The position numbers and the translations under genes were made by a program. A DNA stretch of 64,000 nt from Danxiaibacter flavus (lineage in GTDB: Bacteria; Bacteroidota; Bacteroidia; Chitinophagales; Chitinophagaceae): positions 248,001-312,000 of the forward strand of contig NZ_JAULBC010000003.1 in NCBI RefSeq assembly GCF_041060425.1, in the 5' to 3' direction. Positions 35,481 to 43,084 of the stretch are shown here, one piece after another (the first letter of the stretch is position 1; each line of letters starts with the position of its first letter). The notes beneath the pieces are model-generated. The model had not been told where the DNA came from. It did no database searches and saw only the letters and a list, made by a program, of their open reading frames with translations.

Positions 35481-37109
35481 TCATTCCATCTTATACGGCG
35501 CCGGCGCCTCAGTTGGCAGATCAGTCACATTAACGCCTGAAGGCGGATCTACGGGCCACTTTAAATTCCACTTAGGTGTTTTTAGTTCGCGATGTATCAT
35601 GTCAGCTTCATTGGTGTCCCATTTTTGAGACGTGGAGACAGATTCAACTGTTTTCTTAATGAAATGATCTGCATCTGCGCAGTCGCATTTACATCTTAGA
35701 TCTTTAACAATGCCACTAATATCTTCAGACCCGTTCTTCACCCAGTAATTAAACATGTTGTAGAACTCTTTAAAGCGGTCCTTGCCTGGCTTTGCGAGTG
35801 CAGCTCTGTAAAATACATGCATCTCACTTAAATGAGCCGCCATTTCGGAAAGATTGTGTTTATGATCATCGAATTTGCATGTAGATGATGATGACGGTGA
35901 GGGCAATGGTGCTCCTGTATTAAACCGTGCATGTTCGGTTTCATGTGTTAACGTACCCAGGGTTGATGTAAGCCAGTCCTGACGGGTTTTTCCGCCAATG
36001 CTGGCATTGCCTGCGAGATACAATTTTCCTTGCGCCTCCAGAACATCCGGAACAAAAGTGCACTGCCCGCCAGGTTTTGGCGGAACAAAGGCTCCGCAGC
36101 TATATGTCACTGCTGCATATGAAGCAGGCATATCTTTATCTACATAAATACCTGTGATATAGCCAAGCCTTGATTTATAATTGGTATTTAGTATTGACGT
36201 TAGCGCCGTTGCCTGCGATCCATGACCATCTGAAGTACATGCCGGATCAGGAGGAACTTTACTACATGCCTTTTTACGCTTATCTGCTTTTGAGATATTT
36301 TCCGGCTTATTTTCAGTTTCCTGCACAAAATTTTCCAGTGTTGCCTGCGGCGCTGCACATTCCGCGGCTGGTAGACATGCACGCTGAATTTGGGTCTGAG
36401 TTCCACCCTGCTGTATGGTATGCACCAGCTCGTGTGCAAGAAGCTTTTTGCCTTCTTCACCCGAAGGATTGTATTGCCCGGTATTAAAATAGATATCCTT
36501 ACCTACAGTGAAAGCCCTGGCGTTCAATTGCCGGTTCATGCTTGCCGCATCATTGTCCGCATGAATATTTACTTTACTGAAGTCAAATCCCATACGGCTT
36601 GACATAAACGTCTGCGTATGCTTATCTAACGCCCTCCCGTTGCCTTGAGACGCAGTAATATGATTGGCAACCGTTGAAGTATTGGCTAATGACGACACAG
36701 AACCGGCAGTTACCGCTTTTCGTTGCAAACCTTTCTCTTCTTCTTCACAGTGGGCACATTTACGCTGAACGTTCTTTTCCTCTTCTTCGCAAGCGGAACA
36801 TTTTCGCTGTGCACTGCCGGGTGAATGAAGAAAATTAAGCGGCTGAAGACTGCTTTGTTCATTCATGCTGATCACTTTATCAGCAATAGCATCCGCCTCC
36901 CGCTCATAGGCATCGTTGGGCTGGTTAACTGATAGCTTTGGCTGGATAACAATCGGTGGATGCAATGATAACTGATCAAAATGATGCATTTCTTCCTGTG
37001 CAGCCAGGTATGCATCGGAATGTTCACCAATGCTTTTATTCACAGGCGAACTGTTCAGATCAGACTGATTGGATGCAACGGTTTTATTCACTGCTTTTGC
37101 GTGCATCAA
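35481..37109 (-). CDS. DUF4157 protein with second zincin-like domain
   Basis: This 542-residue eCIS cargo candidate has an N-terminal region with the QPKLSVNQPNDAYEREADAIADKV motif. Two QRKCxxCEEEE units lie at about 102-128, and a DUF4157 domain (about 160-235) contains HELVH 226-230. The C-terminal domain (from about 245) is Cys-rich and has a second HExxH, THETEHARF (389-393), with a candidate third ligand Glu422 in SEMAAH. That spacing fits a zinc metallopeptidase. A proteolytic toxin activity is inferred. The gene is the middle one of three DUF4157 genes in the same orientation. Confidence 0.78.
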   Translation of the reverse strand: MMHAKAVNKTVASNQSDLNSSPVNKSIGEHSDAYLAAQEEMHHFDQLSLHPPIVIQPKLSVNQPNDAYEREADAIADKVISMNEQSSLQPLNFLHSPGSAQRKCSACEEEEKNVQRKCAHCEEEEKGLQRKAVTAGSVSSLANTSTVANHITASQGNGRALDKHTQTFMSSRMGFDFSKVNIHADNDAASMNRQLNARAFTVGKDIYFNTGQYNPSGEEGKKLLAHELVHTIQQGGTQTQIQRACLPAAECAAPQATLENFVQETENKPENISKADKRKKACSKVPPDPACTSDGHGSQATALTSILNTNYKSRLGYITGIYVDKDMPASYAAVTYSCGAFVPPKPGGQCTFVPDVLEAQGKLYLAGNASIGGKTRQDWLTSTLGTLTHETEHARFNTGAPLPSPSSSSTCKFDDHKHNLSEMAAHLSEMHVFYRAALAKPGKDRFKEFYNMFNYWVKNGSEDISGIVKDLRCKCDCADADHFIKKTVESVSTSQKWDTNEADMIHRELKTPKWNLKWPVDPPSGVNVTDLPTEAPAPYKME

Positions 37110-37192
37110 AATAATTTTGTGGATGGTGATCTATGCTCTGCGTACCTCTGTGTCTTCTCCGTGAAACCCTGTGTAACTGCATTTTGCTCTTG

Positions 37193-38518
37193 TTAAAAAT
37201 TGTACATTAACCCGGCCCTGGCCGTGAACACCAGGCTATTCACGGGATCGTATGACAAAGAAAAATCCGCACCAAAGCGAATTCTTTTTTTACCAGCCTC
37301 GGTAATGTCTTTCGCTAAATCTACAGATTTGCTAACATTTTCTATATCGTCTTTATGTGCTTTATAGTAAGCAAGCGGATCATCTAACCCACCGGGCAAT
37401 CCGGTCAACATACTACCAGCAGAAGAACCGCCAGCCATAAAAGTGCGCCCCATATCTGATGGCGGCGGCAGCAACTTGTCCCCCAACCTTAATCCCAAAC
37501 TATATTTATCCTGACCCGGCGTGGCCGAAAAATTAGCACCAACGGGACCATGTGACAAACCCAGGCTTAACTTGTTATCTCCCGGTTGCCATCCAAAACT
37601 ACCGGTAGTTCCACCTCCCTTTAAACTTAACGTCAAGGCACCTCCGTATTTGTACGAAAGACTTGGTTTCAGACTTTTTGTTTCAAGATCCAGTTTTACC
37701 TGGCTGGTGTTTGCTTCAAAAAGAAGGTGCCAGAACCTGATCTTTAAATCCGGTGGAAGCGCATCGAAATCAACAGAAGGCTTGTTGTCTTCCGGCTTCT
37801 CTTTATCATCTTTTTGAACGCGCAACTGCTTGCCGCTTTGTTGTATGGTATGTGTTAACTCGTGCGCGAGCAAATGTTTTCCCTGTTCTGAAGATGGCTT
37901 GTATTCCCCGGTATTGAAGTAGATATCATTTCCTACAGTGAAGGCTCTTGCTCCTAGTTGTCTGCTCAGGTCTGCTGCGTTGTCATCTGTATGAATCTGT
38001 ACGTTCCCGAAATCAACGCCAAAGCCGCCAGACATAAAAGCCTGCGTTTGATTATCCATCGTGTTACCTCTTCCCTGCAAAGAATTAATCCTGTTGCTTA
38101 TACCATTATTGGAGATGATACCATTGGAGGCGCTCACGGGCGTCGTATTGACGGAAGCGGATTTACGTTGCGCTTTCTTTTCTTCATCCTCGCATTCCTT
38201 ACATTTTCTTTGCAAAGAAATGTTCTTGCTGTTCACTGTCGCAGATTTCCCGTTGGTTGATTGTTCCGCTGCGTGTACAACCTTATCCGCGATGGCATCA
38301 GCTTCCTGCTCGTAAATATCGTTGGGTTGGTTAATACTAAGCTTAGCCTGAATGACTGGAGCTGATACATTCATATTGACGAATGAATGATGACCACCTT
38401 CAGACATAAACAGAGTCTGAGTTGGCTTATCTTTTGAATAATTTCCAAACGCTGGTGATACATTCGTTTTTAAGCTACTTTGACGGCCTTTGTTTCTCTG
38501 TGATGCGTAAGATTGCAT
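37193..38518 (-). CDS. DUF4157 protein with beta-rich, barrel-like C-terminus
   Basis: This 441-residue protein has INQPNDIYEQEADAIADKV (62-80), one LQRKCKECEDEEKK unit (about 102-115) and a DUF4157 domain with HELTH 219-223. The C-terminus (about 240-441) alternates short amphipathic strands (LSYKYGGALTLSLKGG, NKLSLGLSHGPVGANFSA, YSLGLRLGDKL) and ends in LVFTARAGLMYNF. A terminal aromatic strand of this kind is typical of beta-barrel membrane proteins. It may insert into a membrane after delivery; this is inference. No enzymatic motif besides DUF4157 is visible. Confidence 0.72.
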   Translation of the reverse strand: MQSYASQRNKGRQSSLKTNVSPAFGNYSKDKPTQTLFMSEGGHHSFVNMNVSAPVIQAKLSINQPNDIYEQEADAIADKVVHAAEQSTNGKSATVNSKNISLQRKCKECEDEEKKAQRKSASVNTTPVSASNGIISNNGISNRINSLQGRGNTMDNQTQAFMSGGFGVDFGNVQIHTDDNAADLSRQLGARAFTVGNDIYFNTGEYKPSSEQGKHLLAHELTHTIQQSGKQLRVQKDDKEKPEDNKPSVDFDALPPDLKIRFWHLLFEANTSQVKLDLETKSLKPSLSYKYGGALTLSLKGGGTTGSFGWQPGDNKLSLGLSHGPVGANFSATPGQDKYSLGLRLGDKLLPPPSDMGRTFMAGGSSAGSMLTGLPGGLDDPLAYYKAHKDDIENVSKSVDLAKDITEAGKKRIRFGADFSLSYDPVNSLVFTARAGLMYNF

Positions 38519-38563
38519 ATTGGAAAATCACTGAGTGAAACTAAATGCATAAACGCGGTACCG

Positions 38564-39049
38564 TTAACCGATGCGCTCAAAATGAAGCATCGGCAACCCT
38601 GTCTGCGTTTTTTCGATTGTAAAAACGAGTGACCTGTCTGTCCCCAATAATTGCAGCAGGTGATCTTTAAGCTGACCTGTGTTTGCTAACGTTATCGTAT
38701 CAGTATAATCCGGTGAATCCGGATCTCCCTTGATAGCAGGCGGCTGAATATGAATATGATACTTTTGAATAAACGAAAGATATTCCTCGACAGCATTTAT
38801 CCTTGGCGTGTTTTTGATATGAATACCACTGATTTCTTTTCTCCACATGGAATCTGAAGGGAATACAGTATACTGACTTTTCGCTTTGACAAAATCATAC
38901 TGGCCATCCCTGGGCAGAATGTTTTCAAAAAAGATATCGGGATCATCCGTGAACGGCTCGTCAACATCCGGCTTTTGATTTGCTTCTATAAAATTTACAC
39001 GAAAACCGGCTCTCCGGAGATGATAAACGAAATCTTTAATTGTACTCAT
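38564..39049 (-). CDS. Hypothetical protein in the cargo gene group
   Basis: This 161-residue soluble protein has mixed alpha/beta content (TIKDFVYHLRRAGFRVNFIEANQ, INAVEEYLSFIQKYHIHIQPP, SLVFTIEKTQTGLPMLHFERIG). No signal peptide, DUF4157 or catalytic motif is seen and I do not recognise the family. It lies 37 bp after the Cys-rich cargo candidate and 45 bp before a DUF4157 gene. A chaperone or partner for one of the cargo proteins is possible from position alone. Confidence 0.6.
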   Translation of the reverse strand: MSTIKDFVYHLRRAGFRVNFIEANQKPDVDEPFTDDPDIFFENILPRDGQYDFVKAKSQYTVFPSDSMWRKEISGIHIKNTPRINAVEEYLSFIQKYHIHIQPPAIKGDPDSPDYTDTITLANTGQLKDHLLQLLGTDRSLVFTIEKTQTGLPMLHFERIG

Positions 39050-39086
39050 ATCAGATGTCAGTAGAATTTAAACGCCTTCTTGTAGA

Positions 39087-40006
39087 TTATGTTCGATCAA
39101 CGGTTGCAGAACACGTGCCTCCCGATTTGGTAAACTTAAATGTTATTGTTCTTGTCTCTGCAAGAACGCCTCCTACAAATAACTTCTGTGTATATATTTC
39201 TGTACAGCCGCCCTCCTTGATGTTTGCCGCAGAAGTGCAGAACGCATATGTATCTGTACAGTTTTTCACCTCACCATTATCTCCTATATCGCAACCTGCC
39301 CCGGTTTTTACACCGCCCGGCGTGCAGCCATTATCTGTTGTTACTGACTCTGTTACTTTAAGCCCCTTCAATGAAGGACAACTTGCACCTGTAGCTTCTA
39401 CCTTGCTAACATCATAGATTATCTTTGCACCGCATTTATCAGCGGCGCATCCGGGTTTTTGTATATTGGAATAAGTTATTTTGTAGGTACATGTATCATC
39501 TTTCATTGGTACCGGCGGTGGTATAGAAGGTAGTGGAACGCCAGGGGCCGGAGCGGCAACGTTTGACGTTGTTTCTTGTGCAAGCTTTGTCTCATCCTCG
39601 TTGGCCAGATCTGCCGGGCTGTCTGACAACATTCCACCTTTAGCAAAAAAAGGATGACTGACACTTTTTATATCGGCAACCCATTTCATGCCGGAATGCG
39701 GAACGGCGCCTTCAAGCTTTTGATTGGATGTGTGACTGGCTCCGCTAGGTGTTAACTCCGGTTGCTCTTTGTTATAAACATTTAGATTGCTAAACTTGTG
39801 ACCGGATAGCCCTGATGCATTAAGATTGTCTGCAACATTTTTTGCTATGGCACTATGTTGTTTCTCCTCGCGTTTTTTCTTACACTCGGCACATTCACCT
39901 CCTTTGGTAATTGGCTTGCCGCAACTGCATTTGTGCTGACCTAAACCAGATTGCTTATTTTCCTGAGAAAGATTGCTTTTCTTTTTTAACGAGGAGGTAA
40001 AAACAT
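39087..40006 (-). pseudogene. Cys-rich cargo-like protein with frameshifted N-terminus
   Basis: From an internal ATG at 39687-39689 the frame encodes 200 residues, Cys-rich and probably beta-structured (TCTYKITYSNIQKPGCAADK). The same frame stays open upstream to about 40014 and encodes a typical cargo leader: QHKCSCGKPITKGGECAECKK, two CxC/CxxC pairs as in DUF4157 proteins. No start codon exists in that frame. An ATG at 40004-40006 lies in another frame, and one extra base in the five-A run 39999-40003 would join them to read MFFTSSLKKKS. This suggests a frameshift, a sequencing error or slippage-controlled expression. No HELxH motif is seen. Confidence 0.65.
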
Positions 40007-40082
40007 AACGCTTGTTTTAAGACAGACTTAATTAGTAGCGCCATACCTGCAGCAATAGCCTGTTCAAAGTTACTGCTTTGTC

Positions 40083-42305
40083 TTATTTCTTCATTAGGAC
40101 AATCAAACTATCATTCTTTTGAACTTTACAATATTTTCCACCGCTCAATAACTCATCAACAAAAGTTGTAACGCCGGGAAAATATCCTGCATAATCATGA
40201 AAAGCAACATAACCGTCCTTTATAAGAAAGGGTGCAAAATGGCTAAAATCCGATGACACATTTTGATAGTCGTGCAAGCCATCTATAAACAATAAAGAAA
40301 TAGGCTGCTGCCATTGTACATTAGCTGCACGCTCCTGGATTACCTCGACAATCTCCGTCAAGCCGGCGCCCAAAATGTTCTTCTTAAATTCATTCAACGA
40401 AGGGGGATATTTTTTCAATCCCTGATCCACCGCACCCAGTTTCCCATCGTGCGGATCAACACTGGCAATTCTTGCGTTTGGAAAAAGGTCTTTTACAATA
40501 GTTCCTAATAATACCGTGGACTTCCCATGATAACAGCCGGTTTCAACTATGTATTGAAGTTGATCAGCGTTCTGCAGGGAATGGATACAACAGTTCGCTA
40601 ATAACCTTGCTTCAGATTCGCTAAGCCAGCCTTGTGTATTACGCATTTTATCCAGTGCGGCTTGAATATCATAGCCGACATCTGCATGTTGCATTGTAAT
40701 TGGCTGGCGTTCCGTTTCTGTAACATATTCGTTGAATTTGCCCCGGATAAATTTGCGAATGGGATCATGTGTTGAACGTGGAACAGGATGTACCCAGTAC
40801 ATATCAGGTTTAAGAAAAGCTTTATTAAGTTCATCCGTATGTACATCCTGCCGGTATCTCACCAGATTGTAACTACATGGATTTGCGCAGATATCATAAC
40901 CGAGTAATTTTACTAAAGTTGGCAGGATCACTTCTTCACTCGCCCAGATCTTCGTATGCCGCATTATTTCCTGCAGCGTTGCATTGGTATTGAAAAGCTG
41001 CAGCAGATCCTTGCAGGCATCTTTGGTAAACACAGTTGAAGGCCAGAATGTCCAATGCACGAAATGATCTTCTCCGCCTTCAAATTGAGCTAACAACGGC
41101 TTCCATAAATCGAATTCACGAAAGGCCTGTAATGCAACATTATTTGTTTTATTATTTCTATCAACCCGGAGTGGATTGCTTGACAACATACCAGCACGAC
41201 CATCAAGATTAGAGAAGAAACTACTCATAAATACTGTGTAGCCCGGCTTTATGCTTAGTTGGTCAGAGTCCACAATAGTAAGTATATCATTATCTAAACC
41301 CTCCAGCATATACTGCATGCTTCTTAATGCGAAGTCATGCAGGTATCCATGCTTTACTGGTCTGGGCGCGGGATGCCTTACTGCATTATATTTCCGCAAT
41401 GGAAAATTTTCCGGGACCAGGTTGCTGTTGGTTCCACCGTTATACAGCAATATCGTTGATTCCGGGTCGTTATAATGAAGGTTTTCAACAAGATCAAGAA
41501 TACAGTCCGGTTGTTCATGAACAAGGCAGGCATAAACATTTTTTATTGCCGGAAGCTCTTTCTTGTACTTCGTCAATTGTAGTCCGTAATCCGGTGCTGA
41601 AGGATAAGTGATATGACCATTGGTATAATATTGCCAGTCGTCAGACATTATGCGTTTGATCTTATCCGTACTATACGGATGCCACCACGCGCCGGACGTA
41701 TTTTTGGGGCTGACATTATCCCTGTGGATCATATGTACGGAAAAATCGTATTGCGAAAGAACTGATACTTTTTCAGCTGGCGTGTTCCATACGAATAACC
41801 CATCCATACCCACATTAATGTCGGCAAACTGATTCTTTGCCCACAGTGTTTTTGTAAAACACAAAGAGCTTCCCAGCAGCCAGACACGTTGATTGGAGGG
41901 ATATATATATTGATAGCCCGCTTTGCTACCCAAATCAAAGTAAAGCAAAGTGTTTATGCCACAAACCTGCGTATTGTTGTCCAGTAATGACTTTATTTGG
42001 TATTGTAAACGCCATGGAGCATACCAGTCGTCATCATCCCAATTGGCAATGATGTCACCAGCAGCATAACGACACGCCAGGTTGAGCTTTGCACCTAGTG
42101 TAATTTTTTGTGGCAGGCGGTAATAACGTATGCACGGTAAATCGGGTATGAGATCCTGGATATTGTCCTGCCCATCATCAATAACAATGAGTTCCTTGTT
42201 CTCATAATCCTGCCTGAGAAAATACCGTATAGCATGTGGTATAAACTCCCGCCGGTTATAGGTGGGCATTATACAGGAGACAAGCGGAACACGCATAGCA
42301 GACAT
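40083..42305 (-). CDS. Glycosyltransferase-methyltransferase fusion
   Basis: This 740-residue multidomain protein opens with a GT2 (GT-A) domain (1-220): VSCIMPTYNRREFIPHAI, LIVIDDGQDN and the metal-binding IIANWDDDDWYAPW. A second region (about 245-520) with TIVDSDQLSIKPG resembles another GT-A fold. The C-terminal 170 residues are a Methyltransf_24 domain (YIVETGCYHGKSTVLLG, ISLLFIDGLHDYQNV, FHDYAGY). It probably builds and methylates a glycan, perhaps on the particle, its cargo or the cell surface. It stands between cargo genes and the eCIS structural genes. The order is reversed relative to the fusion at 31371-32582. Confidence 0.75.
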   Translation of the reverse strand: MSAMRVPLVSCIMPTYNRREFIPHAIRYFLRQDYENKELIVIDDGQDNIQDLIPDLPCIRYYRLPQKITLGAKLNLACRYAAGDIIANWDDDDWYAPWRLQYQIKSLLDNNTQVCGINTLLYFDLGSKAGYQYIYPSNQRVWLLGSSLCFTKTLWAKNQFADINVGMDGLFVWNTPAEKVSVLSQYDFSVHMIHRDNVSPKNTSGAWWHPYSTDKIKRIMSDDWQYYTNGHITYPSAPDYGLQLTKYKKELPAIKNVYACLVHEQPDCILDLVENLHYNDPESTILLYNGGTNSNLVPENFPLRKYNAVRHPAPRPVKHGYLHDFALRSMQYMLEGLDNDILTIVDSDQLSIKPGYTVFMSSFFSNLDGRAGMLSSNPLRVDRNNKTNNVALQAFREFDLWKPLLAQFEGGEDHFVHWTFWPSTVFTKDACKDLLQLFNTNATLQEIMRHTKIWASEEVILPTLVKLLGYDICANPCSYNLVRYRQDVHTDELNKAFLKPDMYWVHPVPRSTHDPIRKFIRGKFNEYVTETERQPITMQHADVGYDIQAALDKMRNTQGWLSESEARLLANCCIHSLQNADQLQYIVETGCYHGKSTVLLGTIVKDLFPNARIASVDPHDGKLGAVDQGLKKYPPSLNEFKKNILGAGLTEIVEVIQERAANVQWQQPISLLFIDGLHDYQNVSSDFSHFAPFLIKDGYVAFHDYAGYFPGVTTFVDELLSGGKYCKVQKNDSLIVLMKK

Positions 42306-42527
42306 TAATGAGAAGGTTTAACCACATTGTACGCAGAGTTGTTTTCACAGAGTTTCGCAGTATTTTTTACACCATGATTGTTACAGCAAATAGCGTTATT
42401 TTGCGGAGAATAAACGCTATGAGATAGTTTGCAAGTTTCAATTCTGTGCAACTCTGTGCGAAACTCAATGTAACTCTGTGGTGAAAATTTCAAATCTCAA
42501 ATCTGAAATTCTTCTCCTTTTTAAAAC

Positions 42528-42560
42528 AAAAAAACGAGGACAGTTAAGACCAACCTCGTT
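42528..42560 (-). terminator. Rho-independent terminator (minus strand)
   Basis: On the minus strand, AACGAGG pairs with CCTCGTT across a 14-nt loop and is followed by a T-run (seven A at 42528-42534 on the plus strand). It directly follows the tRNA 3'-end fragment. Confidence 0.75.
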
Positions 42561-42563
42561 AAA

Positions 42564-42590
42564 TGTGCAACGCGGGATTCGAACCCTTCA
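42564..42590 (-). tRNA. tRNA 3'-end fragment (pseudo-tRNA or attachment-site remnant)
   Basis: The minus strand reads GGGTTCGAATCCCGC followed by GTTGCACA. This is a T-loop TTCGAAT with three intact stem pairs, a candidate 3' acceptor strand and a discriminator A. Upstream sequence gives no matching 5' acceptor (GTGCAAC) nor D or anticodon arm, so it is not a complete tRNA. Such 3' fragments are commonly left by integrases that target tRNA genes. Confidence 0.5.
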
Positions 42591-43041
42591 CCTGTTTCAC
42601 AAAAGTTACTATCAGAACAAACTTACGCATGCAGAGACCGCAACAACTGCTAACAACTGACCAATACCAAAGGAAAACGTCACACATAGTGAAGTTAGAA
42701 AATATTGCTGAAAGATCAAAGCGTAAAATACAATGCCGGCAAGGTTTTTTGATATTTTAATCTTATTATTAATTCAATACAAGTGAAACAATTTTCTTGG
42801 TCGGCAAGGTTCTGTTTCGATGACATACTTGCAAAGGACGAATTCACTTTGCAAAACCCTAAGCACCTAAAATGTCAACCCCTCGGGTTTTCGAATACAA
42901 TTCTTGATAGCCACCATCTATAATAATTTCATCCCTTCGCGATTTACCCCATTGGCAGTTTTTTTTTCTCAACCATGCAAAACTTGTCTAGTATAAATAT
43001 GACTCCAAAAATATCTGACATGCGATAGCTTAAATGTCACT

Positions 43042-43084
43042 CCTTACCTCATGCCTGATACCTGATACCTTACACCTCACTCCT
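43042..43084. repeat. 7-bp array (CCTNANA) at the DUF6519 gene 3' end
   Basis: Six units (CCTTA, CCTCATG, CCTGATA twice, CCTTACA, CCTCACT) run into the stop codon of the 43083-45896 gene. On the coding strand the stop TAG is followed by AGG-phased heptads, as at the tssE and tssB ends. Confidence 0.8.

Larger units (their letters stand above)
42306..43082. other. 777-bp spacer between cargo and eCIS structural genes
   Basis: The left part (42320-42520) holds CACAGAG words close to the glycosyltransferase start, then CTCTGTG words in the opposite sense, then AAATCTN heptads. The terminator/tRNA-fragment pair at 42528-42590 follows. The right part (42700-43040) is unremarkable apart from an 8-bp inverted repeat TTGCAAAG/CTTTGCAA (42829-42854) and a duplicated CGGCAAGGTT. 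I see no gene. Confidence 0.55.

Noticed and set aside
42564..42650. A complete tRNA gene
   Set aside because: The T-loop is intact but only three T-stem pairs form, and no 5' acceptor, D-arm or anticodon arm can be drawn upstream on the minus strand.
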